Notes: generated by a model from the sequence alone, not told the origin. 9,034 bases of DNA from Candidatus Dojkabacteria bacterium (GCA_020630115.1 JAHDCA010000035.1:1-9034), one strand, 5' to 3'. Counted from the stretch's first letter, positions 1-6,543 are shown. Numbers and translations are program-made.

Positions 1-826
1 CATATTGAGGGACTTGTACTTGTAAATTCCAAGGGGGATTTGTGACAATTCTGTCATACTTCGTATCGCTATCAAAATCATCTCCTGTAAAATCGGTCTT
101 AGATATTGAAATGTACTTTTTAATTGAACTCCTCATGTATTCAACTCGATCTGACTCAATGTCGAAGGCATAAAGAGAGTATATTGAATCTGAAGCTTCT
201 TTAAGTATTGTTCCTGATCCAGCAAATGGGTCTATCAATGAAAGTCTTGAGTCACTGTTTTTATGATCATTTAAAGATTGGATTAGTGCAGCAGCTATGT
301 TGGGTGCTAAAGAACCCTCGATCCCATCCTGACGACCATCTCGATAGTAGGTAGGTCGCTTAAAAATTGACTTTGTGAAGTAACAAACTCTTTTATGTAT
401 ATAGGCACTAAATCTTACATCAGGGTTTTCCTTCTGGTATAGCAAGTTGTAATTTTTTGCAATTGAGCTTTTGATTGGTGATAGAGTCCTTCGATCATTG
501 AAATGCTTTAGCGAACTTTTAAAAACTTTCAGTTTAAAAGTATTTAACTCTTCATTTTGAGAAGATTGTGGTACATACGTAAGTATTTGGTTCTTAAAGC
601 GTTTTGCAAAAAGATGTTTCTCGTAGCTAAATGAGATTAACATCTCATGAATATCAGTGGGTACTTTTAATTTGCGAATAAATTCGAGATCGAAAGAGCC
701 TTGAAGTTGTATAAAACCTTTGCCAATTACTTGATTCCTTTTTTCTATACCGTTTATCGCAATTTCTTGGGAAGCTAAATGCTCAAGTCCTTGAGGTATG
801 TATAAAAATAAATTCTGGATTTTCAT
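1..826 (-). CDS. THUMP/UPF0020-type SAM-dependent RNA methyltransferase, C-terminus cut by window edge
   Basis: Reading the minus strand from the ATG at 826-824 gives 275 uninterrupted codons running off the window start, so the C-terminus is missing. The N-terminus (about residues 1-150) resembles the ferredoxin-like/THUMP part of the RlmL/TrmN/Trm14 group, with a PQGLEHLASQE segment typical of its opening strand and helix. The methyltransferase fold follows: a R-P-T-Y-Y...SLAPNIAAALIQ lead-in, SAM motif I DPFAGSGT at residues 199-206, an acidic motif II residue (D222 in YAFDIES) and motif IV NPPW at 263-266, which marks N-methylation of a base. Family knowledge points to methylation of guanine in rRNA or tRNA; the exact target cannot be read here. 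The start is supported by TATAAT five bases upstream and the absence of a Shine-Dalgarno site. It diverges from msrAB. Confidence 0.85.
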   Translation of the reverse strand, partial: MKIQNLFLYIPQGLEHLASQEIAINGIEKRNQVIGKGFIQLQGSFDLEFIRKLKVPTDIHEMLISFSYEKHLFAKRFKNQILTYVPQSSQNEELNTFKLKVFKSSLKHFNDRRTLSPIKSSIAKNYNLLYQKENPDVRFSAYIHKRVCYFTKSIFKRPTYYRDGRQDGIEGSLAPNIAAALIQSLNDHKNSDSRLSLIDPFAGSGTILKEASDSIYSLYAFDIESDRVEYMRSSIKKYISISKTDFTGDDFDSDTKYDRIVTNPPWNLQVQVPQY

Positions 827-831
827 AAAGT

Positions 832-839
832 ATTATAAT
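832..839. promoter_or_regulatory. Palindromic ATTATAAT: overlapping divergent -10 boxes
   Basis: ATTATAAT is its own reverse complement, so it presents TATAAT on the plus strand (834-839) and on the minus strand (837-832). In each direction exactly five bases separate TATAAT from an ATG: TGATT before msrAB at 845 and ACTTT before the methyltransferase at 826. Normal -10 to start-site spacing would put both transcript starts at the start codons, giving two leaderless mRNAs. I see no good -35 match on either side. Confidence 0.6.
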
Positions 840-844
840 TGATT

Positions 845-2011
845 ATGGAGATTATTAATAAGTATTTATCAAATAATAAAATCGCACTTATGATTGGTGT
901 TTTTTTATTAATGATTGTAATTTTAGGGTTTAAATTTAACAGTAATTCGATGGGCTTTTTTAGTAGAAATAATGCGAAAGTTGAAGTTAATGACTTAAAG
1001 GAGGCAAATTATGATTCAGTTGCAACATTTGCTTCAGGGTGTTTCTGGTGTATGGAGGCAACGATGCAAGTTATGCAGGGAGTAGGTGATGTGGTTAGTG
1101 GGTACGCAGGTGGCGAAGAGGAGAATCCGACTTATGAAGATGTTTATAAAGACCTGACAGGGCATAGAGAAGCAGTCCAAGTTGAATTTGATTCTAGCAT
1201 AATAACTTACCAAGAGCTCCTTGATGTCTTTTGGCAGAACATCGATCCGACTGATCCGGATGGCCAGTTCGTGGACAGAGGTTTTAGTTATACAACAGCT
1301 GTGTTTTATCACGATGAGAATCAGAAACAATTAGCAGAAGAGTCAAAACGGAAGTTAGAGGAAGATGAGTTATTCGATAAACCTATTGCTACCAAGCTCT
1401 TACCTTATACAACTTTTTATAGGGCTGAAGAGTATCACCAAGACTTTTTCCTTAAGAGCAAGTCAAGATATAACTCTTATTCCCAAGCATCAGGTCGTAA
1501 AGAATTCAAAGAGTCAATATGGCAAGAGATACTCAAGGAACAGCAAGCTAGCGATCAAATTGTCGATGAAAATGAATATACTATCCCAAGCGAGAGCCAG
1601 CTTAGAGAGAGCCTGAGTGATATTCAGTATTCAGTGACTCAAGATGATGCGACTGAGAGACCTTTTGATAACAAATATTGGGATAACAAAGAGGATGGGA
1701 TCTATGTTGACATAGTCTCAAAGGTTCCTCTTTTTAGCAGTAGGGATAAATTTGTTTCGGGAACTGGATGGCCAAGTTTTACAAAGCCAATTAATGAAAG
1801 CTCGGTTACACTACACGAGGACAGAAAGTTCTTTATCAAAAGAACCGAGGTCAGAAGTACTTTGGCGGATAGTCATCTTGGGCATGTCTTCAACGATGGT
1901 CCTGAGCCAACAGGACTTAGATATTGTATGAACTCAGCTTCTTTGGAATTTATATCATTAGAAGATATGGAATCTAAAGGATACGGGCAATACCTAACTC
2001 TCTTTGAGTGA
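845..2011 (+). CDS. msrAB: Membrane-anchored bifunctional methionine sulfoxide reductase MsrA-MsrB
   Basis: Reduces both epimers of methionine sulfoxide in oxidised proteins, MsrA acting on S and MsrB on R. From the ATG at 845 the protein has 388 residues. A hydrophobic segment at about 13-30 is followed by a polar linker to about 58, suggesting an N-terminal anchor with the enzymes outside the cell. MsrA shows GCFWCMEA (nucleophile C66, likely resolving C69), GYAGG at 87-91 and EEYHQDF near 195-201. MsrB spans about 247-380, with SGTGWPSF near 305-312, HLGHVFNDGPEPTG and RYCMNS (nucleophile C361). The only cysteines are 66, 69 and 361, so MsrB lacks its zinc CxxC pairs and the resolving cysteine of the SGCGWPSF type. 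A TTG at 839 is in frame but lies in the -10 box, so ATG 845 is preferred. The gene ends with TGA. Confidence 0.95.
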   Translation: MEIINKYLSNNKIALMIGVFLLMIVILGFKFNSNSMGFFSRNNAKVEVNDLKEANYDSVATFASGCFWCMEATMQVMQGVGDVVSGYAGGEEENPTYEDVYKDLTGHREAVQVEFDSSIITYQELLDVFWQNIDPTDPDGQFVDRGFSYTTAVFYHDENQKQLAEESKRKLEEDELFDKPIATKLLPYTTFYRAEEYHQDFFLKSKSRYNSYSQASGRKEFKESIWQEILKEQQASDQIVDENEYTIPSESQLRESLSDIQYSVTQDDATERPFDNKYWDNKEDGIYVDIVSKVPLFSSRDKFVSGTGWPSFTKPINESSVTLHEDRKFFIKRTEVRSTLADSHLGHVFNDGPEPTGLRYCMNSASLEFISLEDMESKGYGQYLTLFE

Positions 2012-2015
2012 GTCT

Positions 2016-2894
2016 TTATAATGTATTAAAGATTACTTTACCATGTGAATCAGTTATCAATACTTTAGCATTTAGATCTGCTAGTATCTTCTGCATCTTC
2101 TCTGGAGTAATTTGCATTGTCATAACCGTAGCCAAAGCATCTGCTATTGTTGGAGAGCTGTGTATTACAAAGCTATTATTTTTTGTTAATAGCTCAGTTT
2201 GATTAGGATTGATAATGTGGTTATATCTCTTGCTTTTTGATTCCCAACTCCTAAGCTCAGGGCTGGAGCAGCATAGAGCAACATTTCTAATATTTAGCTT
2301 TCCTAGTATCTTATCGCGAGTAGGAGATGCTAATGTGATTTCCTGATTAGAATCCGAATGGACATAAAGGTCACCTCCAGCATTAATTATAAACTGAATG
2401 TTCGGAATTTTATCAAGTAGGAGATTCTTGAGCTTTTTTATCAAGTAGCCTTTACCTAAGCCACCTATATCAATTGAAGTGTTTAATAGGCTAATAGATT
2501 TATCATCAACCTTGATTGAGTTTATCGGATTACAAATCTGATCTCCTACTAGTGGTAATCTCTTACCATAACCTGATCTGACTAACTCTGATTCGATGGT
2601 GATATTGAAAAGACTTTCTGTCATTAAGTAGAGCTCTTGAGCAATCATTATAATTGAAGCAAGTTCATTGTCAAAATGAATACTCTTACTACGGTTAATT
2701 TCGCAAAGAAGTGAGTCTTTATCAAAACGCGAAAACTTTTTTTCAAAGTCTCTTATTAGTTTTTTTGACTTTACACTAAGATTAGAAATCTGACTGAGGT
2801 TTAACTCCTCGTGATTCAGGAGCTCTATCCACCAACGGGTTCCAGTTGCCTCAAATCCATCTAGGAGAAAATATTTGGGATTCGAGGACTTCAT
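2016..2894 (-). CDS. apbE: ApbE-family FAD:protein FMN transferase, no signal peptide
   Basis: ApbE enzymes cleave FAD and attach FMN covalently to Ser/Thr of FMN-binding domains, using Mg2+. The 292-residue protein has the family motifs in order: ATGTRW (16-21), FSRFDKDSLLCEIN (54-67), IDIGGLGKGY (141-150), NAGGDLY (171-177), HIINP (226-230) and IADALAT (250-256), where D252 and T256 are the expected metal ligands. Length is near that of the mature enzyme. The N-terminus (MKSSNPKYFLLDGFEATG) carries no hydrophobic export signal or lipobox, and an in-frame TAG lies just upstream of the ATG, so no longer form with a signal is possible. Most bacterial ApbE proteins are exported lipoproteins, so this one looks cytoplasmic. 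It lies 13 bases after the FMN-binding gene on the same strand, and its stop is 4 bases from that of msrAB (convergent). Confidence 0.93.
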   Translation of the reverse strand: MKSSNPKYFLLDGFEATGTRWWIELLNHEELNLSQISNLSVKSKKLIRDFEKKFSRFDKDSLLCEINRSKSIHFDNELASIIMIAQELYLMTESLFNITIESELVRSGYGKRLPLVGDQICNPINSIKVDDKSISLLNTSIDIGGLGKGYLIKKLKNLLLDKIPNIQFIINAGGDLYVHSDSNQEITLASPTRDKILGKLNIRNVALCCSSPELRSWESKSKRYNHIINPNQTELLTKNNSFVIHSSPTIADALATVMTMQITPEKMQKILADLNAKVLITDSHGKVIFNTL

Positions 2895-2899
2895 TATCT

Positions 2900-2905
2900 A
2901 TTAAA
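2900..2905 (-). promoter_or_regulatory. Possible -10 box (TTTAAT) for apbE
   Basis: On the minus strand TTTAAT is followed by AGATA and then the apbE ATG, the same five-base spacing as at msrAB and gpmI. It sits in the 13-base gap after the FMN-binding gene, so apbE may be read both from this site and from the upstream promoter. No -35 match is apparent. Confidence 0.35.
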
Positions 2906-2919
2906 GATTATTTCCTAAT
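2903..2919 (-). repeat. 17-base near-repeat upstream of apbE (copy 1)
   Basis: On the minus strand this reads ATTAGGAAATAATCTTT and matches copy 2 at 3439-3455 in 16 of 17 positions. It partly overlaps the end of the FMN-binding gene and abuts the apbE -10 box. It may be a shared operator or promoter element, or a chance match in AT-rich DNA. Confidence 0.4.
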
Positions 2920-3423
2920 ATCGTTTGCGATAATATCTAAAGCATCCATAAATGCGTTTGTTGTTAATGATGCACCTCCAACTCTTGAAAGATCAACATC
3001 CTCGATTTTCTTGCCAATAAGTTCTGATTGATCAAAGCTATCTTCAAACCAACCTTGATATCTTTTACTTTCAGAGTTTGTAGCTTCTAATTCAAACTCA
3101 ACAGAACTTATAACTCCATCATTAATTTCAATTGCAAGCTCTAGATCCTCAGTATGTCCAGCAGGTACTCGGTAGTTGACTGATGATTTAAACTCCCCTG
3201 ATATTGCTTGGATGTCATCTATTTCATCTACTATGATATTGTCATCTTCTACCTGGGCATTATCAATATCAGCGATATCATTTACCGGTACTGAGGGGGT
3301 CTCAACGACAACATCATTTTCACTAGTTGTTGTTTCTTCATCTGAATCATTAAGTATGAAAGTTGCACCTCCAGCTAGAGCAATTATTACTATGATTATT
3401 GGTAATAAGAATTTTTTATCCAT
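2908..3423 (-). CDS. Membrane-anchored FMN-binding domain protein (probable ApbE substrate)
   Basis: The 171-residue protein starts MDKK, followed by a hydrophobic segment at about 5-24, which predicts a signal anchor with the rest outside. Residues about 25-75 form a strongly acidic Asp/Glu/Thr/Ser/Val-rich tether. Residues about 76-171 resemble an FMN_bind domain of the NqrC/RnfG type: an IEINDGVISSVEFELEAT strand pair and a C-terminal GGASLTTNAFMDAL. S152 in GGAS is the likely covalent FMN acceptor, matching the [S/T]-G-A-[S/T] flavinylation site with Gly149 in the first position. The apbE gene immediately downstream on the same strand strongly supports covalent flavinylation. The protein probably acts as a one-domain extracytoplasmic electron carrier; its partner is not identified. 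Overall divergence in the domain makes the family call good but not certain. Confidence 0.85.
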   Translation of the reverse strand: MDKKFLLPIIIVIIALAGGATFILNDSDEETTTSENDVVVETPSVPVNDIADIDNAQVEDDNIIVDEIDDIQAISGEFKSSVNYRVPAGHTEDLELAIEINDGVISSVEFELEATNSESKRYQGWFEDSFDQSELIGKKIEDVDLSRVGGASLTTNAFMDALDIIANDIRK

Positions 3424-3432
3424 TTTTAACTG

Positions 3433-3438
3433 ATTATA
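3433..3438 (-). promoter_or_regulatory. -10 box (TATAAT) for the FMN-binding protein and apbE pair
   Basis: A perfect TATAAT on the minus strand is followed by nine bases (CAGTTAAAA) and the ATG at 3423, predicting a leader of only a few bases and no room for a Shine-Dalgarno site. The 104-base gap to the divergent serine hydrolase gene holds this promoter and the one at 3493-3521. Confidence 0.5.
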
Positions 3439-3455
3439 AAAGATTATTTTCTAAT
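3439..3455 (-). repeat. 17-base near-repeat upstream of the FMN-binding gene (copy 2)
   Basis: On the minus strand this reads ATTAGAAAATAATCTTT, differing from copy 1 at one base, and it ends directly against the TATAAT of this gene. A weaker version (14 of 17 on the plus strand) lies at 6563-6579 before gpmI. Confidence 0.4.
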
Positions 3456-3492
3456 TGAATTTTATCAAGAAAAGCTCATCAACCTGTAAAGA

Positions 3493-3521
3493 TTGCATTT
3501 TAAGTAATCACTAAATATACT
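3493..3521 (+). promoter_or_regulatory. Sigma-70-like promoter of the serine hydrolase gene, leaderless
   Basis: TTGCAT at 3493-3498, a 17-base spacer and TATACT at 3516-3521 are followed by six bases and the ATG at 3528. Spacing is canonical and the expected transcript start is at the start codon. No Shine-Dalgarno sequence is present. Confidence 0.55.
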
Positions 3522-3527
3522 CGTATA

Positions 3528-4640
3528 ATGAAGAAACTCATAACAGTAATTTCTATTATGTCAGTTACTCTTATACTTTCTTTTCTTGTTTTATGGACTC
3601 AACAAACACATAAAGGTGTAGAGAAATCTGAAATAACAGATTTACAAGAGGATTTGTCTAGCGATATTGAGTACGAATCATCACTTTTTATTGATCAGGT
3701 TATTGAAGACCAGGAAGAAAAATTTTATCAATATGTTCAGTCTAATTTCATCTCTCCAGGCAAGATTTATGTTCCAGAAAAAATTGAAATAAATGCTAAC
3801 GATCTAGGAAGTAGCTACCTGCACCTAGATCCAAATGTCAAAGTTGCGTTCGAAAATATAAATATCAATACTGAACTTGATGATTTGAAAAAAGATATTG
3901 ATGAGATAGTTTTTGAAAATAACTACGAAGATGTTAGATACTCAATTTATCATCTTAACTCTGGCAAAAGTGTTCGTTCATCAAGGAGCGAGGAGTCTCA
4001 TCTTTCATTGTCGCTAATTAAAATCCCGATTATGATAAAGGTTTATGAAGAGATAGCTAATGGCACCTTAACGCTTGATCAAGAAGTTAGCTATTTAGGG
4101 TATAAGCAAACTATTGAGACAAGTCTTGATCGAATGATAGCTCTTAGTGATAATGAAGCGACTGGAGCTTTGATAAGAGCTGTTGGCGGATTTGAAGTAG
4201 TAAATCAGATGATAATAACAATTCTTGGAGAAGACTCGGTGACTCGACTTTATAATACTCCTGCTTATTCTGACTCGATAGCATTTAACGCAGGTTTCAA
4301 TTCAACTTCTACAGATGAGATGGTTCAATTGTTGAGCTATCTAATTAAAGGGCAAATCTTCGATCGAGATTATAGTGATCTTATTTTAGCCCATCTTATG
4401 ACAACTGTCTCAGTAATGGACTTTGAAGAAGTTCCCGGTCAACTTGGCTATAAATATGCTGCAGATCCTTGGACGATATTTGGTGCTAGTGGTTTTTATA
4501 GATCAACTAATGGTGAAATTTTTGCATTCAGTCTCTTTACTGATAATAGAAATAATTTTGTACCTATTGATTTAGAGATCTACGAACAATTTATTTTGAG
4601 TTTAGAAAGCTTCTCTAAATCACTTGATAATAGTTTATAA
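3528..4640 (+). CDS. Membrane-anchored class A beta-lactamase-like serine hydrolase
   Basis: The 370-residue protein has an N-terminal MKK and hydrophobic stretch (about 4-24), so it is exported or anchored. Residues about 30-125 are a polar spacer with no recognised domain. From about 130 it follows the beta-lactamase2/penicillin-recognising fold: S162-L-I-K165 as the SxxK nucleophile motif, S207-D208-N209 as the SDN motif, then an NSTSTDEMVQLLSYL helix region like the one after the omega loop. The third motif, normally KTG, aligns with K309-Y-A, and I cannot find the E-x-x-L-N omega-loop glutamate that deacylates beta-lactams. A true beta-lactamase is therefore unlikely; a D,D-peptidase-like or other surface serine hydrolase is a better description. 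It starts 11 bases upstream of pepT in the same direction and is divergent from the flavin pair. Confidence 0.82.
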   Translation: MKKLITVISIMSVTLILSFLVLWTQQTHKGVEKSEITDLQEDLSSDIEYESSLFIDQVIEDQEEKFYQYVQSNFISPGKIYVPEKIEINANDLGSSYLHLDPNVKVAFENININTELDDLKKDIDEIVFENNYEDVRYSIYHLNSGKSVRSSRSEESHLSLSLIKIPIMIKVYEEIANGTLTLDQEVSYLGYKQTIETSLDRMIALSDNEATGALIRAVGGFEVVNQMIITILGEDSVTRLYNTPAYSDSIAFNAGFNSTSTDEMVQLLSYLIKGQIFDRDYSDLILAHLMTTVSVMDFEEVPGQLGYKYAADPWTIFGASGFYRSTNGEIFAFSLFTDNRNNFVPIDLEIYEQFILSLESFSKSLDNSL

Positions 4641-4641
4641 T
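4636..4641 (+). promoter_or_regulatory. -10 box (TATAAT) for pepT overlapping the upstream stop codon
   Basis: A perfect TATAAT contains the TAA stop of the serine hydrolase gene (4638-4640). Ten bases follow before the pepT ATG at 4652, predicting a leader of only a few bases. There is no Shine-Dalgarno site and no clear -35. Confidence 0.45.
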
Positions 4642-4651
4642 ACGCCTAACT

Positions 4652-5881
4652 ATGGAAGAGTATATTAAAAAGATATTTGTTAAATTAGCAAAGATACCCT
4701 CAGATGCAGATCCTAAGGGGTTAACATCTGAGGCTAAACGTAGGTTTGAACTTTTAAACAAAGTAATCACTTCGGAGTTAGAAAATTTAGGGGTTGAATA
4801 TGAGATTGATGAAAATCTAACTATTTACGCATCTTTAGAATCAGACGACCCAAAGGCAAAAACCATCATGTTCAATTCACATATTGATACTGCATTAGAA
4901 TATCCTACACCTAAAGGTCTTGATGAAATCCAGGTTCTAGAGCATGAAGTAATTGAGAACAAAGATATTGAGCTTTCAAATGGTGTGAAGGTGCTATATT
5001 CCGAACTAAAAGGTAAGGCCGGGGAGAATGTATTGACTGGAAATGGGGAAGCTCAAATTGGAGCTGATGACAAATGCGGTGTAGCAATAATGCTAGCATT
5101 AGCTAAATACGTAAGAGAAAATCCAGGGTTTAAAATACCAAATATTAAACTAGTATTTACTAACAATGAAGAGGTCGGACTTGGTACCCAAGGGTTGAGA
5201 TATAAAAAGATCAATGCTGATGCAGGCTACTGTGTAGATGGTGATGGAACTAGTGGGTTATTCAAGCAAAATTTCAATGCTCAGACTATTATAGTTAAAG
5301 TTAGTTCAACAACTGTTCATCCAGGTTATGCATATAATAAAATGGAGAATGCTTTAGTTCTGCTAAATAAAGTTTGTAGTAAGGTTAATGAGCAAATGAG
5401 TGAACCTCAAGATTCTAAGGGTAAGCAAGGCTATGTGGGTCTTAATAATGTAAGCGGAAATTGGTCCAAGTGCCAGGCTAGTTTTATAGTCAGATCATTC
5501 ACTTTTGAAGAGATGAAGGAGTTTGAAGATAAATTCATCCAGATCGTTGAGCAGTTGAATGAAGAAACTAGGATGGCAAATATTGTGCTACTTTTGAATC
5601 AGCAGCCTGTCTATCAAAATGCAATGATTGAGTTAGATAAAAACCCGCTGGTCAATGAACTTGCAATCAAAGCTTATGATAAAGTAGGGATTGAGGCACA
5701 GTTGGAATCAGTTAGAGGTGGATTTGACGGTGTAGATATGACATTTGCAGGACTACCTACAACAAACGTATTTAATGGCTCTCACAATATGCACGGCTTA
5801 AATGAATGGGTAAGTGTACAAGATATGGAGTTGTCATATAAAATGTGTCTAGAATTAATTGAACTTTGGAGTGAACAATAA
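4652..5881 (+). CDS. pepT: Peptidase T (tripeptide aminopeptidase, M20B)
   Basis: A cytoplasmic two-zinc aminopeptidase that removes N-terminal residues from tripeptides. The length (409) is nearly that of E. coli PepT, and the expected ligands and catalytic residues fall in register: H77-x-D79 in NSHIDT, D140 in GADDKCG, E173/E174 in NNEEVGLG, D196 in CVDGDG, H223 in the TVHPGYAYNKMENA segment and H378 in GSHNMHG. The RGGFDGVDMTFAGLPT segment (355-370) corresponds to the PepT signature RGGTDGA..S..GLPTPN, with Phe for Thr. There is no signal peptide. It probably recycles peptides taken up or released by proteolysis, fitting an organism that scavenges amino acids. Its last base is shared with the start of the HD gene. 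Confidence 0.93.
   Translation: MEEYIKKIFVKLAKIPSDADPKGLTSEAKRRFELLNKVITSELENLGVEYEIDENLTIYASLESDDPKAKTIMFNSHIDTALEYPTPKGLDEIQVLEHEVIENKDIELSNGVKVLYSELKGKAGENVLTGNGEAQIGADDKCGVAIMLALAKYVRENPGFKIPNIKLVFTNNEEVGLGTQGLRYKKINADAGYCVDGDGTSGLFKQNFNAQTIIVKVSSTTVHPGYAYNKMENALVLLNKVCSKVNEQMSEPQDSKGKQGYVGLNNVSGNWSKCQASFIVRSFTFEEMKEFEDKFIQIVEQLNEETRMANIVLLLNQQPVYQNAMIELDKNPLVNELAIKAYDKVGIEAQLESVRGGFDGVDMTFAGLPTTNVFNGSHNMHGLNEWVSVQDMELSYKMCLELIELWSEQ
5868..5871 (+). promoter_or_regulatory. GGAG Shine-Dalgarno-like site for the HD-domain gene
   Basis: GGAG lies nine bases before the ATG at 5881, inside the 3' end of pepT. It is the only plausible ribosome binding site at a gene start in the window and belongs to the one gene that cannot be leaderless. 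Confidence 0.4.
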
Positions 5882-6543
5882 TGAAGATATCAGAAGTATA
5901 CAAAGCATACAACATCCCTGAGAGTCTGCAATTGCATATGATACGAGTAGCTGCTATTGCACAGATAATTGCAGAAAATCTTGATGATATTGATAAAGAC
6001 CAAATTCATACGTTAGTAAAAGGTTGCTTACTTCATGACATTGGCAAACTTGTGATTTTCAAAATTGGTGAAGATACTAGTCATATGGGCGATCAGCCTA
6101 GGGATTTTTGGATCCAGTTACAAGAAGATATGCGCAATGATTACAGTATCTCAGAACATACAGCTACGGTTTTGATCTGTAAAGAGCTTGGGATGTCACA
6201 AGAGATAGTACACTTAGTTGATAGTATAGATTTTGCATACTCGATAAAGAATTATAATGATCGAAACCTTCTAGCAATGATTGGTGTGTATTGTGATCAG
6301 AGAGTCTCAAGGGATGGTGTACTGCCTTTGCTCGAAAGGATTAAGTTGGGGCGGAAGTTCTGTGAAGAAAATATAAAAGCTGGGGGAGTCTTTAGAGATA
6401 CAAGCGATCGCGATAAGACTATTCAAGCGTTAGTCGAGATAGAGAAATTGCTTTTTGATAGTATCGATTTGAACCCTGAGGATATCAATGATGAGAAAAT
6501 AAAATACCGAATTGCCAATCTAAAACAGTATGAAGTGCTTTAA
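5881..6543 (+). CDS. HD-domain metal-dependent phosphohydrolase-like protein
   Basis: The 220-residue soluble protein shows the HD superfamily ligand series H...HD...H...D: H19 in LHMIRVAAIAQIIAENL, H52-D53 in LLHDIGK, H93 in SEHTATVLICKELG and D139 in YCDQRVS. HD proteins hydrolyse phosphate esters, most often of nucleotides; the substrate here cannot be told. A short helical tail follows the domain (about 150-220). The ATG overlaps the TAA of pepT by one base (TAATG), so the two genes are co-transcribed and probably translationally coupled through the GGAG at 5868. A functional link to peptide turnover is not evident. No TGA readthrough or frameshift is seen. Confidence 0.85.
   Translation: MKISEVYKAYNIPESLQLHMIRVAAIAQIIAENLDDIDKDQIHTLVKGCLLHDIGKLVIFKIGEDTSHMGDQPRDFWIQLQEDMRNDYSISEHTATVLICKELGMSQEIVHLVDSIDFAYSIKNYNDRNLLAMIGVYCDQRVSRDGVLPLLERIKLGRKFCEENIKAGGVFRDTSDRDKTIQALVEIEKLLFDSIDLNPEDINDEKIKYRIANLKQYEVL

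Noticed and set aside
839..844. TTG at 839 as an earlier start for msrAB
   Set aside because: It adds only two residues, sits on the last base of the -10 box, and the ATG at 845 has the same five-base spacing as several other genes.
997..1013. A strong Shine-Dalgarno-like AAAGGAGG six bases before an ATG at 1011, inside msrAB
   Set aside because: The ATG is out of frame with MsrAB and opens only 24 codons before a TAG; the bases encode the linker residues KEAN before the MsrA domain. Most likely chance.
1034..1330. Open frame on the minus strand opposite msrAB
   Set aside because: It lies entirely within the conserved MsrA coding region and has no recognisable domain; a shadow of the real gene.
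2008..2043. Possible bidirectional terminator between convergent msrAB and apbE
   Set aside because: The gap is four bases and I could find no stable GC stem with a flanking T-run; the AAAGATTA match to the flavin-gene repeat is only eight bases.
3528..4640. Antibiotic-resistance class A beta-lactamase
   Set aside because: The omega-loop glutamate and KTG glycine are not found, so resistance activity is not supported despite intact SxxK and SDN.
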